NCBI GenBank assembly: GCA_030770425.1
Contig: JASJFT010000048.1
Span: forward strand, 67,693 to 131,692
DNA: 64,000 bases
Direction of reading: 5' to 3'
From: Darksidea phi
Lineage: Eukaryota > Ascomycota > Dothideomycetes > Pleosporales > Lentitheciaceae
Of the stretch, positions 10,515-23,582 are shown one piece after another (the first letter of the stretch is position 1; every line of letters begins with the position of its first letter). Position numbers and translations under genes: made by a program. Below the pieces are notes generated by a model. That model had not been told where the DNA came from. It did no database searches and worked only from the letters and a program-made list of their open reading frames with translations.

Positions 10515-13500
10515 ATGTCTAGTCGCGGGAAGAGGAAGCTCGATTTCTTCGATCCCAACGCCTCTGATCCCGAAGATCTAGATTACGACGCTGTCGAGCG
10601 CCCGTCGCCCCAGAAACGCCGCAAGCGACCGACATCATCGGCTGCAGGGAGGAAGGCGTCCAAACGTCAGCGCCGTGCATACAACGGCTCAGACGTCGAC
10701 GACGACGACGACGAAATCGAGACGGACGACTCCTTCACCGACCGCTCCTCGTCAGAGGAGGTTGAGATCAACCCTAACACTGGTCGCAGCGTGCGTCGCG
10801 CGACAAAAAAGCAGATCACGTACGAAGAAAGCGACGACGAGATCCAAGACACGCCCTCTGCAGACGAGCTCGTTAGCCCCGCGCCGCGCCGCAACAAGGC
10901 CAAGCAGAGTATAGAAAAGCCGTCGCTTATCGTCAAATTGAAGATGCCGCCCACCGCGTCTGGAAGAAACCTACGCACCCGTCAGGGTAGCAAGTCCATC
11001 GCGCGCGGGAAAACACCGGAGGTGCTGGGCACGCGCCGCAGCAGTCGTCTGTCACACGATGTCGAGGATCCGATCGTGGAGCTGTCAGAGTCGGGCAAGC
11101 ACGTTAATATCGTGCGCCCAGGGACCCACAGCCCGGAGCCAGTTGTTGCTCGCATGACTAGAGGTGGCAAAGCCCCGAAGGTCCCGCAGCATAGCGCTAT
11201 CATGGAAGCTTCGCAAGAGGAGTCGACGCGTCGTGATGATAGCGCCGGCCCCCTTGACGCTCTGCTTGCAGAGGGCGACGAGATCGAAACCCAGGTCAGC
11301 AATGAAGGCTCACCGGAGCACGAAGCTCAAGTAGCTAAAGAGGACAAGGATGAGGAGATGATAGGCGGTATCCAAGAGCCTCAGCACGAAGGCGCAGAGG
11401 ATGACTCCGACGAAGAAGGACCAGTGACGCGTGGGGATAGGAGCCAAAGGGTAAGTTTTGATGTCTATAATCGCGAGTCCGACACTAATAGTGTTAGACT
11501 CGAGCAAGATCGGCCAGGCGCAAGCGTGGTGTGGATGAAAGCAGCGACTTCGAGCCTGCTGCAGACGAGGAGAAGGAGGAGGAGGAAGAGGAAGAGATGT
11601 CTGAATCAGAGCATGGCAAGACTCGCCGGTCCACCTCTGAAGATAGCGGGTCGGGCTCGGGTCGAAGGTCTACCCGCATTCGAGCAAAGACACGACAGAG
11701 GAGTAGGCGGCATTCAGACTCATCCGGTCATGGCTCCATGTTGGACGCTGACGAGCTAGCCGAAGAAGCTCAAGAACTGCAAACAAGCAAGCGCCGCCGC
11801 CTAAGCAGGCGTGTCCCGGACAGCGATCTTGCCTACGACGCGGCACCCAAGCTCCGTGAACGACGTCGCGCTAATGTCGACTATCGCCTCGTTCGACCGG
11901 AGCAGAATGCAATCTTCGACGATGAAGGCGCTCCTGCAGCCGAGAGATCACGCAATAGAGCTCCACGCACGACTTATCGCACCCTCTTTAGCAACCAAGG
12001 TCCCTTTGGCGGCGGTCTCGAAGCCGGCATGACGGGGGGTGCGGGCATCATTGATTCGGATAGCAGCGATGATGAGGTTCAAAAGATGCCCAAACCCATG
12101 GGTGGCATGATGGGGATGACCCCGACTACTGCAACAGCGCCCGCCGGATTCGGCTTTCCGCAAACCCACAATGCCGACGCTCAGCAGTCTGGTGGCGGTC
12201 CAGCCAATTTTGGCAAGGTCAAAGACAAGAAGGCACTCGCAGATGCCGATCCTCTTGGTGTTGATACCAATGTCACATTCGAGGGTGTTGGTGGATTGGA
12301 TGACCACATCAACAAACTGAAAGAGATGGTCATGCTTCCTCTCCTCTACCCAGAAGCCTTTCAACAGTTCAAGATCACTCCTCCTCGAGGTGTCCTATTC
12401 CATGGTCCTCCTGGAACTGGTAAAACGCTGCTTGCTCGTGCGCTCGCCTCCAGCGTCAGCTCTCACGGTCAAAAGGTTACTTTCTACATGCGCAAAGGTG
12501 CCGATGCCCTCAGCAAATGGGTGGGCGAAGCTGAGCGGCAGCTTCGTCTTCTCTTCGAAGAGGCTCGTAAAAACCAACCCAGTATCATATTTTTCGACGA
12601 AATCGACGGGTTAGCGCCAGTGCGCTCGAGCAAACAAGAGCAGATTCATGCGTCTATTGTTGCCACACTGTTGGCCCTAATGGACGGCATGGACGGTCGC
12701 GGTCAAGTTGTCGTCATCGGCGCCACTAACCGACCCGATTCCGTTGATCCGGCTTTGCGACGACCAGGTCGGTTCGATCGCGAGTTCTACTTTCCCTTAC
12801 CCGATGTGGCCGGCAGACGGGCTATTCTTGACATTCATACCAAGAACTGGGATCCGCCTCTAAAGCCTGAGATGAAAGACCAATTGGCCGAGTTGGCGAA
12901 AGGCTATGGAGGTGCCGATCTTCGAGCCCTCTGTACTGAAGCCGCTCTCAATGCGATCCAAGGAACGTACCCCCAAATATACACTTCAGAAAGGAAGCTC
13001 CTGATCGATCTTTCTAAGATCAAAGTACTCGCCAAAGACTTCATGATATCCGTAAACAAAATGGTGCCGTCGTCTCAAAGGACGGTGACTGCAAGTGCAG
13101 CACCGCTCTCGAAGAACATTGAGCCTCTATTGCGGGTCCCACTCAAGGAGATAGTTGCGCGCATTGACGAACTCATTCCACGTCGGAAAAAGCTTACAGC
13201 TCTTGAAGAGGCAGAATTTGATGACCGAGACGACGAGAAGGGCTTCGAGCGAGAAGCCACCATGCGAAACTTTGAGAGCAGCAGAATTTTCCGCCCGCGG
13301 TTGCTGATCCATGGATTACAAGGCATGGGTCAACAGTACCTTGGAGCCGCTTTGCTGAACAAGGTCGAAGGCCTCCACGTGCAGTCTTTTGATCTTCCTA
13401 CCATCCTCGAAGATGCCACTCGTACACCGGAAGCGGCCATTACTCAGCTATTTACCGAGGTGAGGCGCCACAAGCCAAGTGTCATTTATATTCCGTACGT

Positions 13501-15592
13501 CGACGTGTGGTATCAGACCCTTCCCGGGCCCGCTATCAAAACGTTCAAGCTACTTCTGCGGAGCATTGGTGCGAACGAGCCAATATTACTGCTTGGTGTC
13601 ATGGAGCAAGCAAATGAGAAAGAGCCACCGGATCCACAAATGATGAGGGATCTTTTCGCGTTTTCGAGGAGCAACAAATTTGAGCTCAAAAGTCCAGACG
13701 AAGAATGCCGCAAGGAATATTTCAACGCCATCAGCCACTACATCCGGATGTCACCAGCAGAGTTTCCTGATCTAGACAACCGGAAGAAGCGGATTCTCCC
13801 TCAGCTGGAGCCTGCACCGATCGCAGCGCCGATCGTTGATCCCCAAGAGCTCGCAGCCCGGGAGAAAGCACAGAAGAAGCAAGATCGGATGACTCTCAAC
13901 AAACTCAAGATCGTGATCCAGCCAGTAATGGATCAATTGAAGAAGCAGTATAGAAGGTTCTTCAAGCCGATTCTTGAAGATCAGTGGTGGTCTTACCTTA
14001 TTGAAGAGCAAGATCCGAATCATGTGACTAGTGACCTCCCTCCTGAGCAGCAGCAGGAACTCGGCGAGAACCGACCTTGGGCAATGACCAAAGACGCCAG
14101 AGGAGTTGACATGCTAATTCACGTCCCCACCGGCAACAAGTACTATAATCTCGATTTGAACAACATCGAGAAAAGGCTATCTAATGGGTACTACAAGCGG
14201 CCACAGGACTTTCTTTTCGACATCAAAACCATAGCCAAAGACTCGAAAATGTATGGTGATGGAGACCGTACGTTGAAGGCAAACGAGATGCTAGCTAATG
14301 TCGAGGTCGATATGGAGATGATTACCCTCGCAAATGCTGGCTTGGTAGCAGAATGCGAAGCTGTATATCAGCGAGAACTAGAGCGGGAGCGCAAAGCGAA
14401 AGAGAAGCGCGAAAAGGAACTTGCCGCCGGCAAAGAAGTCACGAACGATGTGGCTAAAGTGCCTCCGCAACAATCGCTCGTCACAACTGAAACCTCGGGT
14501 CCCATTACATTGGGGGAGCCAGTGCCTGGACGATCGGCCATGCCTCCCGTGACACCGTTGCGACCATCTGCTCCCACAGGTCCGCTAACCAACGGCACGA
14601 GCTCTAACGAGGTTGGCCATGTATCACAGCAGAACGGGTCTACCGTGCCTTCGCGAACGGACGAAGACGTACATATGACGGACATCCAGGATCTCAATGC
14701 CAACACACAGCATAATTTCCAGACGCCCAGCAGAATCGGCACACAGACTCAAAAGTCTCAAGCCTCGGTCCGTACCTTCATAGCACCAAACTCCAACCCA
14801 CATGAATATCACAACAGCGCGTCTACGACGACCAACACAACCGGGCGCAAGACATCAGACCGATCATCAGGTGCAAAACTCACACAGAGCACCAATGGTG
14901 CCACCCCGGCCGGCATGCCCAATCTCTCGGATATGATACCTCAGGCGAGCGGGTCACAGCTGCCTGATACACAAGGTTTGTCGAGTTCGTATTATCAACA
15001 TCATCACCGTCAGCGTTCCAGCGCTAACTTATCACTAATTCTAGAAGTACAATACATCAATAATAGCCAACCATCCACCTCGCAGCCTTCACAGTCATCA
15101 TCGCATCACAACACTATGCCGGCCCCTGCGCCGCCACGGCCCACAACGAACCTAAACTCTATTTTGAATGATGACACAACGGCTCCAAAGCTTATCATTG
15201 ACGAGAAGCAAATCAGCGATTTCCACGATTTGATCGTATCCCAGACATCAGGTTGCTCGCTGGAACAGCTCGAGCAGATTACGGCTGCACTCATGGACGC
15301 AATATGGAAGCAGCGCGCCGAGTGGAACCGCAATGTCGTGCTCCACGAAGTTAAGGACGCTTTCAACGAAATCATAGCTGATATGCAAGCGATGCATGCG
15401 ATGTTGAGTCAAAACGAAGAAGAAATGGAAGGTCTACAGCAACATACACAACCGCCGATCAGCCAGACGCCGACATATGCGTTTCCAGATTCGCAGCCGC
15501 CTGGAACACAGTTTGCTATGCAGTATACTGGGTCGAGTAGGCAACGACAGAGTGGGCTCCGGGGGCCGTTCGAGGCTTCACAGTATTCATGA
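10515..15592 (+). CDS. YTA7: AAA-ATPase with bromodomain, Yta7/ATAD2/Abo1 family
   Basis: Exons 10515-11450, 11498-14975 and 15045-15592 give about 1653 aa. Residues 1 to about 580 are disordered and strongly charged, with acidic runs and basic clusters. AAA domain 1 has Walker A GPPGTGKT at about 615 and Walker B IIFFDEIDG at about 675, plus ATNRPDSVDPALRRPGRFDRE. A second AAA domain is degenerate (HGLQGMGQQYLG in place of Walker A, about 913). A bromodomain-like region follows, about 1114-1260 (RRFFKPILEDQWW...NKYYNLDLNNIEKRL). The family binds histone H3 and regulates nucleosome density and transcription. The last intron (69 bp, with a GCTAAC branch site and TCTAG acceptor) is inferred; because it is in frame, retention would add 23 residues. 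The C-terminal about 300 residues are Gln/Ser/Thr-rich. Confidence 0.95.
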
Positions 15593-16754
15593 AAGATGGA
15601 AATGAGCCTGTGTATGACCCTGTGCCTAAGCGCCAACGAGAAAAGACAAAACAACACAACACTTCTATCCACACTTCATCACATCGGATCTATTCTCGAA
15701 TTTTGCCTTCTCGCGTGGAGGCATGCACATGTACGATTCCCATGATTTGACTGTTCTCAGCACATTCTTGGCGTCGGCGCAGCATTGGGCGTTGGATGTT
15801 GCACTCTGAAATCTTCTCATTCCACCTCTTTCCAGTCTTGTACCATTATTACATTATTTGAGGTGGGAAAGGCTACGGTGGAGCAGTTGTAAGGTTAAGA
15901 GGGTTAAGAGAGGGAAGGTGGTGGGGTCTGCGGATTGTCGGGAGTTTTGTGTGCTTTGGGTATTGGATTAGACGCAAATAACAAATCAAGGTTTTCACTC
16001 CGCTGCGCATGCCTGGGCAGTTGTGACAAAACGGTACTATTACCTGAAGTCTGTCTGGGGTGTATATCAAATGATCGCACTACGTCCAACACTTGAGCAT
16101 GCAGGATCGATGCTAACCCGCCCGGGTAAACCGGCCATAAGCTTCACGATAGTCGAGACGATGATCTTCAGCCCCGGAGCTTATGTTGTTGATGGCCTGA
16201 TGTCGATGATGTTGGGTGGGATATTCTCAGATCTGACTCAGCCCGCCGCGCACTGCAGCTCCAGCCGAGCGGGGCTTACTGTGGCGGTCCGTTCCATTCC
16301 CTGCTGTGTGTTTGTGGGCGGGGCTGGGCCTTTGTGCGCACAGTAGATGCCGCGGATATGATGTTGGATGGATATCTAAGTGGATTGTTTTTTTTTTGGT
16401 TTTTTGAGAAGGCTGCGCTTTGTTAGGGTTCGATTTAAGCGTAACTGAGAAAGAAGGGGAGAGTAGGAGAGAGGAGAGAGGAGAGAGGAGCTTGGTGCAC
16501 ATAGACTCAGACAGTGCGAACGTCTTTCATTCACGCAGTCGTGTTGACTGAATGCTAGGGTTCGAAGACAGAGATGAATTTGAGCCTCGTGATAATGTAC
16601 TATTATTGAGACGTCCAATTATGCACGCAGCGTTTGTGCCCAGAGAGCTAGGCCTTCCCCTTTCCCAATGTAAATGCAAAAAATCGTTTACCTAATCGCC
16701 ACCCAATGCAAACCAGGCCGTTCCATCATACCATGCAAATACAAAATATCTCTA
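15593..16754. other. Convergent intergenic region
   Basis: 3' flanks of YTA7 and of the receptor gene. A purine-rich gagagagg microsatellite lies at about 16465-16490 and a T-run at 16386-16397. No gene seen. Confidence 0.5.
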
Positions 16755-18049
16755 CTAATCAGGTATATGCGGAAGCTCCATGTCCTTCATGCCCGCGCTA
16801 TCTTCGCTCCACCGCGTCGGCGGAGTCGGCGGTCTCATCTTCTTGGCCAGTTCTTTCATCTCTTCGTAATCGGCTGGTTGAGCGGGTTCGCTGAAAACGT
16901 GTGTCGTCGTTACGAGTTTGATATCGCGGCTTCCGACGCGGCATAGGTCGTCCGCACTTTCGTTTCTGGAGGTGAGCGAAACAAGGCCCCGGCTGCGCTT
17001 GCTGTTTCGGTCCGGGTGGTTTGCTTCGATGGTGCAGGCGCCGCCGAAGCGCTTTTCGGTTTCGGCCCAGAAGGCGGCGAAGGTGTCGATACCGTTGTCG
17101 TCTGGTGGAGGTTCGTCGCTGAATACCATGATGCGACGTGTGAGAGTGTAGAGGAGGACGTCGAGCCAGCCGTTTGAAGTGATCATTGCGCCGGCTAGAC
17201 AAAGTCGCGCGTACGAGGGAGGATGGCCGCCCATAGCAGCCATGCGGGCTGAGGCGAGTGGTAGCGTGCAGATTACGTAGACTACGGGATAAGCGACCAT
17301 GAGGTTCGAAATAGCTTTGACGCGTTTCGCCTCTGCTGGTGTGTAGGAGCCGCTTTGAATGCGGTGGAGGAGGATAGCGTATATCAGTGCGTATGTTAAG
17401 ACATTGCCGAACTCGAAGATGAAAATCCAAACATAATGTGTCCAAAGACGCAGGTCTTGTAGGTCGTGGTGGACCCAACACTACGTTATAGTTAGTGAAA
17501 AGGCTCTACAAGACGAGTATGGCAACTTACCCAAATACCAGATCGAACGTATATGTTTTCCTTGTGCATGCCAACGCCAATAGCAGACACCCCATATATA
17601 AAGACCCATAGCGCGATGATCGTAAGGAAAAAGCACCTCTTCTGTAACCGAAAGTCGAGGATTACCGAAGCAAATGTATGCAAGCCGATAACGAAGCACC
17701 ATACACCCGATCCCAGATCACCGGTCGATACTAGCCAGCCCTGAGTGAAGCAAATGGGGTTGTCGACGACGACAGAGTCTAATCGGAGCCATTCGACGTT
17801 CAGAAGGAAGGCGAGGGATTGCTGTATATCCGCCCACAGTAGGTTGAAGATAAGAATGGCGAATTGATTGGTACGCTTGGACTTGATATGCCATCTTATG
17901 AGGCGGTATGTGAGAAGCGCAAGTAGGGTGACCGAAGATACGAATGAAAGGAATCCAAGAGCGACGACAGCGCGTAACCATGGGCGTATGGAGGGTGGAA
18001 TTTGTGGTAGTGTGGCCGACTCCACGTCAAGGGGTTCGAGAGAAACCAT
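16755..18049 (-). CDS. Seven-transmembrane receptor-like protein (fungal GPCR type)
   Basis: Two exons, 18049-17531 and 17480-16755, encode 414 aa. The first ATG after an in-frame stop is at 18049 (MVSLEPLDVESATLPQ). Hydrophobic segments are spread as in a seven-helix receptor: the first is about residues 25-50 (VVALGFLSFVSSVTLLALL), and others include ILIFNLLWADIQQSLAFLL, GVWCFVIGLHTFASVILDF, FFLTIIALWVFIYGVSAIGV, LWTHYVWIFIFEFGNVL and LMVAYPVVYVICTLPLA. The junction SGIWCWVHHDLQDLRLWTHY resembles the extracellular loop of fungal cAMP-like/nutrient GPCRs. The C-terminal tail of about 110 residues is hydrophilic and Ser/Arg-rich, as expected for a cytoplasmic regulatory tail. Ligand and G-protein partner cannot be read from sequence. 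Confidence 0.85.
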
Positions 18050-18334
18050 CGCAGGCTCGGGGTATTGCTTTGCGAATGGCGTTTCGAGGTGCGCAATATC
18101 ACGCACTAGGAGACCAAACCCTCAGAAGGTTGACCAGCAGCATATCGATGAGATATAAGTCTCAAAACAGGGCAGTATGAAAAGAATGACAGATGTTGGG
18201 TCTTATCGCGTATCTACGAGCAGACGGACCGTCGGGACTCTTCTGCCAAAAAGCACTTGGGGGGGTTCCACCACTGGGAACACGGTGATAAAGTACTGTC
18301 CAGAGACCAGGAAAGAGGGGACGGGCTGTGCTGA

Positions 18335-18703
18335 CTATAATGCCTCTACCTTGTACCGCCTAGGGGCAGGGTCAGTAATCGTCAAGCACACCTGTTCCCT
18401 TGTCCGAGAGCAACCCGAGAAGGAGGATAGCCCTGGTAGATGATTGGTCGAATAGGACCGTGCAGTTGGCAGCTTAGAGAATGGAGAACGTGCGCAGACC
18501 TCGGAGTTGAGCTCGTGTGAGTCTGTGCCACGCGCCGGCGTGCCGCTCATTGTACCGTCCAGTTCGAAGCTAGAAGAGCGCGAAGAAGCGCTGGAAGGCG
18601 ACGGGATTGCTCGGTTGAAACCACGGCGCGGTCTCGGTGGACTAGCATTGCCTGGAGGGATAGCATGCATGTCATCCATTGCGATTGGAGAAGCGGGCGT
18701 CAT
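18335..18703 (-). CDS. Possible small Ser/Pro-rich hypothetical protein
   Basis: An ATG-started frame of 122 codons (MTPASPIAMDDMHAIPPGN...) with biased Ser/Pro/Arg composition, more gene-like than its surroundings. It has no recognised domain. It lies just upstream of, and on the same strand as, the receptor gene, so it could instead be a 5' exon of that gene or an upstream ORF. An alternative 3' end through a short intron after about residue 106 is possible. Weak call. Confidence 0.25.
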   Translation of the reverse strand: MTPASPIAMDDMHAIPPGNASPPRPRRGFNRAIPSPSSASSRSSSFELDGTMSGTPARGTDSHELNSEVCARSPFSKLPTARSYSTNHLPGLSSFSGCSRTREQVCLTITDPAPRRYKVEAL

Positions 18704-21338
18704 CTGATGGAGGGCGTCGAATCAGAGGCTGCGGACTGCCCAGGAAACTATATTTTTGGGGCTGTCGACAGATGGCCCGCTTGAAGCACAGCGTGTGGCG
18801 TTCTTGGCTCCATACACACGAGGAGCTCGGGTAAAAGCTGCGTCTACATCCCGTTCAAGGCTTAAGTTGGTGTGGTGCTAGTGGTCCAAGTGCACTGCTG
18901 GAAAAATTTCAACTTCAGGATCAGGAAGGTCTCTCTCATCAGTGTGCGATGTAGCTTCGAGGCACTCTGGAATGGACGTCTGTTTACAGCTGAGACCAGA
19001 TCGCCGCTAGCGTCGCATCGTCGGTCGCATTGTCAATCTTACCAGGACTCTAGTCCTCCACGGATCCGCTCATCAATGTCTCTAGAGAGGAGCCACCAAC
19101 TGCCATGTCGTTCGAAGGAACCCAGGGTTCAGCTCAGCCAATGCATATTGCCGCCCCAAGCTAGCGGCGCTGTCCACGCGACGGCCTGGCTTTCGTATTC
19201 GACAAGTCATGATGGGGGGCCGTGCCCAAATCGATCTGACAGTTTAATCAATTCCTGGCCCTGGCTTGCGGGCCCAACTGTACCACAGCATCATAGACAC
19301 ACATGTACCGCGCAGGTCGTTGGCTGTTCAATCGCCCTGTCCAAAGTGCTCCTGCTATACTGTGGTAGGATCATCCGAGGTGCCGCCGGAGCACTGCGCA
19401 CAAGCAGGCACTTGATAAATTGCGCTGGGTTATCTTGGTACAACACGCCGACCGTAATATTGATCGTACGACGCTTCATATGGGCGAGCAAGCGACGTCA
19501 TGAGCTTTCGCTATCTGCAATCCCGTATCCTTTCGTGAAGAACTTCATCTATTCGGAGTATGAAGCAACGGAGCATATGTTCGCGCTTCACGATCGTAAC
19601 CTAGATTCAGGAATTTCGACCCACCGGTTTAAATGTTGTTCCAACCCCTCTCGGCCTTACTTTCCCACACCGTCCCTGTCTAGAAATGTGGGTTCTGTAT
19701 AGGGCCCACTCTGCCTGAGACATGTGGCGCAAAGACACAGTATTGACGGCCTTGCGGTTCGGTCTGTTTTCTTGCCCAAACAACGGCACGCCTCAACGGC
19801 GAACTCCATTGTCTCATGTGTCACGCGGAGCTACTATCAAGCACTTTACCTGATGATCACCGAAGGTTTGGGAAACTTGCGAGCATGGGATGCAAATACG
19901 GAAATTTGCAGGACGCTCATCATTTGCGGAAACATTATCGAGAGTTGAGCCTCACTGGCCGTTGCATAGGGGTGGAAAATTTCGAGGCTGTGCGGAAGTG
20001 TTCCGGTACGTCGGATTCACTTGCTGGCGACCACTCGAGCGTCCATCTCCTTCATCTCTGGATCAAACGCGTTGCCGGACTACGGGGCCTGCGTATGGTA
20101 GCACCAGCATGCGACTGTCCTATGTACCTTCCTCAACTAGTGGTCGATCAGCAGTCAGCTCGTGTCTATGCATCCCGAGTACGAACCAAATCTATTTCTG
20201 CTACGTACAAGATATCGCATAAGCCTTTCTCTTGACGGCAGTGCTTATTCCTGCTGCTATCCGGTAGACTTAGTGGACCATGGGCCACGGGCAAGCAGAT
20301 GCATGTCAGACTTGTATGAGATCCGATCTCCGCGGGACGAAAGCAAAGCGAGTGATATGCATCCCGGGATTCAACAAAAGCCATGACCACTTGAACAGAC
20401 AAGCTTGCGGTTTCTGAATATGTAGTAGTTTCCTGTGAACAGTGGGGAGTGGCTGGGCGGAACGAGGAGTAAGTGCGGTGCATAGCGAGCTGGTATATCC
20501 CAGAATCCAATGCCAATACATCCTTCGAAGTGCGCAAGCAAGGTTGGCAAATTGAAGTGATCAAATATGTATCATTGAAGTTGAAACTCTCGACCCTGTC
20601 TCCCCTCATCCCCTTAAAGAGTGTCTTCCAAACAAATGAAATGGTGGCCGTAGCCAGGTAAAATCGCAAAGAAGGTGAGAGGATGCTCCAGTATGCTCAA
20701 TCTCGAGCTCATCCAGGGGACAAAACCAAACAAGACCCATTCGCTTGATCTGCAATCCAATATAGGGTCCAACTGAAACACAAAGCGATATAAAACACCC
20801 TATTCCGGACCGGCCAAAACGCCCGACAAACCGATGAACAGCTGACATTCGAACGCCGCCCGTGCAGGGAAATCACTCGCCCCATGTACAAGTGCTGCTT
20901 TTGTACGCCCGGAAGGAATGATGGGTGCGTAAAAAGAGACTTGACAGACACAAAGGAAATTCAGTATGAGAGCATGTATAATCGTAGGTGTGGGTTGTGT
21001 GGAGGAGTCTAGTCATAGATAGTAAGGAGCTTCTTGTTTCGTACGTCGTACAATATTCGCGTTTCCAGTGTGAAATCGTAGATTTCCAGACTGAGTGCGA
21101 AAGATAGCATGATGTAGGACGTCATGATGAGATGTCTGCCTAAGCCGCTGAGCGGGTAAGCTTCATTTGGGAATGTCTCCTGGTGGTGGTACGCCGCCGA
21201 TCCGAACGTTGTGCTTTCGCCATCGAATGTAATGTGCTGCATGAGCGGCGCTTCTTCGCCTTGCTTGCTACATCCCCAGAAGCGGCGGCGGCGGCGGCGT
21301 GCTGTGCAGAAGTAGAACTACATCCACCACTCACATCT
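18704..21338. other. 2.6-kb region without a supported gene
   Basis: Frames up to 276 codons exist (18872-19702 plus), but they lack an ATG at the start, have random-looking composition rich in Cys, Trp, Ser and Arg, and show no domain. A small CGG-type run sits at 21283-21298. It may hold old decayed sequence; nothing could be identified. Confidence 0.4.
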
Positions 21339-23582
21339 TCATCGTTCTACTTTAGGGTAGTTGTTGAGCCAAGCCATGACAGCTACACCTAGAGCAACGA
21401 CTGTTAATATGGAAACCGCCGGGGCGCCATGCACAAGCGCAGAATGGTTCTGCCGGGTTACCAGCGCATTATGAGGTTTGACAGCGTCTGTTGTTCCCCG
21501 TTCAATGGGCCGTCCATTCTGCACAACCCTTCGTAATAGTGCAGCTGTGCTTTGCTCCCCTACATCCTCGTTGATAATGGTGATTTCGCCTTCTTCCGCC
21601 TCCTCCTCGTCTTCTTGCCCGTCGACCTTGGCAGTAACACTGGACAGATCGCTATCGCTCCTGCTTTGACGCTTGGCCTCCTTGTTGGCCTGCTTTGCAT
21701 TATCCTCTCGAATATTCTCAATCATCTCAGACAGGCTTTTTCGATCTGCCTCTGCGCTCTCAGCACGTTGGCGGTACCTTTCCATCTGCAACTTCATCTC
21801 GTTCATCTCGGTCATCATGGTATCAAGACGCTGTTGAAGACGAGCAGTGGCAACATCAGGTAAGGTAGGCGAAGCGGAGCCATTCGCGACGATGGTCTCG
21901 GTCTCTTCCGCTTCAGCGCTTGCATCTGTCATGTGAATGACTCTGTTTGCCATGGTAGGCTCCGTTATTTTTCGCTCACGTTCGAGGCGGTTTGCACGTT
22001 CTTCCGCATCCTCTCTAGCTCGACGCTCCTCACTCAAGCGAGCCTCCAGATCCCGCAGTCGAGTGCCTTGAGATTCTATCTCCTTCTTTGCATTCTGCAA
22101 TGCCTCGCTTAAGGTAGACATTTGGGCGTCTGATCGTACTGGGGAGCCGTTGCTCTTGGGCTTCTCGGTGTCTGCTCGCCGTAAAGAGGAGTGTGCATCA
22201 GGCTTTGCTGGCAATGGTTGCTGCGGCGGCGGTGCAGGCGGGTCAGAGAACCTAGCCTTCAAATTCAAGTCCTTGATAGGGGAGAACTTGAGCGCGTCAG
22301 CTGAGGAGGGCTTGGTGAAGTCCTTTTTGGGTTCTGCAGAGAGAATGGCGTTGATGCATTGGTGCGTATTTTGGAGATCCTGAGACTGTTGTCTTGCAGC
22401 TTTGATCTCAGCCTAGAAAGGTATTAGTATGTGAATCAGGTCGCTAGCTGATCAACTCACGTTGAGCTTCTTAACTACTTGCTCCATGGTGATAGGCTGT
22501 AGCCAAAAGTTTGGATGCCGTGGCTGCTGCATACCACCAGCACTGTTCACCATTGCGCCACCCGGACCCTGTAGTCGTTGCCCAGTCATCGATCCCTGGC
22601 TGGGGGTGCGCCCTCGCATGTTGGCCATCTGCTGTTGCCCGCCTGGGCCTGTCATGTTGGACATTTGAGGGCTCTCTAGCTCGCCGAAGTTGAGGTCCAT
22701 CATATTGTTGCCAGTGTTGGAATAGATACCGGCATGTTCGACGCGCGCAGCGACCTTGTGATGCACGATGGTCTTCTGGTCTTCACTGACGATATCGATC
22801 CCAAGCTCTAGCATATCTTGCTCTCGCAGCTCATGCGGTTCAGAGTCACGGTTTTCCTGAGACAACCGTGACCCATTCACAAACGTGCCGTTTGAGGATT
22901 TGACATCCCGAATCCATATCTTCCCATTTCGATCTGCCCATACCTCGGCATGCTGTCGGGACAGAACCTTTGAATCAAAATAGCCGTTCAAAGGGGTGGG
23001 TATCGTCTTGTTGTTTGTCTGGCGGCCGATGCGGACGACATCAGGAAATATGGGAACGCTGATCGTCTTTCGCTCGAAGGTGCCATTCATCGGTATGAGA
23101 TGCAGGATGGCCTGAGGTTCCTGTGTCTGAGTGCGCGGTGCGCCATTCTGCTGTGACTGGATAACGCCATTGTGCTGTGAGGGAACCATGGGGGCGGGTG
23201 AGTGTAGCGCTGTCATTGCGGAGGCTGCTGAGGAGCCCGAGCTGGCGGAGGCGATGGACTGCGGGCGCGCGTTGGTGATTCCGGAGACGGGTTCAGTTTT
23301 CGTTACGGGCCATAGTCCCCTCGGGGCCTTTTTCCGTGCAGCCCACGACGACCCTTCCCCCACGGGCGAGGGGCCCACACCGTTTGACTGTGACGAGGTC
23401 GCGGACACCGTAGAGCTCGATGATGCTTGCGAAGACAGCGAAGATGATGAGTTGGAGCGTTGTGCGCTTTTGCGGGGCATGTACATTCGAAACTCGTCAG
23501 CCATCGGGGTAGGGCCGTTGGGGACGCCGTTAGACCCGCTCCATCTGTTCTGAAAAGTAGGAGGAGGAGCGACGGCAGTCAT
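21339..23582 (-). CDS. ham-4: FHA-domain tail-anchored STRIPAK subunit (HAM-4/PRO45, SLMAP homologue)
   Basis: Exons 23582-22461 and 22412-21339 give 731 aa. After a Ser-rich N-terminus comes an FHA domain at about 160-270 with the classic pieces VRIGRQTNNKT, LSRQHAEVW and SSNGTFVNGSRLS. A long coiled coil follows, about 430-640 (SEALQNAKKEIESQGTRLRD, then ARLQQRLDTMMTEMNEMKL). A single C-terminal membrane anchor (VSILTVVALGVAVMAWL) ends the protein. This order matches SLMAP and fungal HAM-4/PRO45, subunits of the STRIPAK phosphatase-kinase complex at nuclear and ER membranes, needed for hyphal fusion and sexual development. The FHA domain is expected to bind phosphothreonine. Yeast Far9/Far10 are related. 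Confidence 0.93.

Noticed and set aside
16798..17481. 227-codon minus frame overlapping the receptor gene
   Set aside because: A frame-shifted shadow of the receptor's second exon, rich in Arg and His.
18872..19702. 276-codon plus-strand frame in the 18.7-21.3 kb gap
   Set aside because: No ATG at its start, random composition and no domain; not called as a gene.
23131..23553. 140-codon plus frame within ham-4
   Set aside because: Antisense shadow of the Ser-rich N-terminal exon of ham-4.
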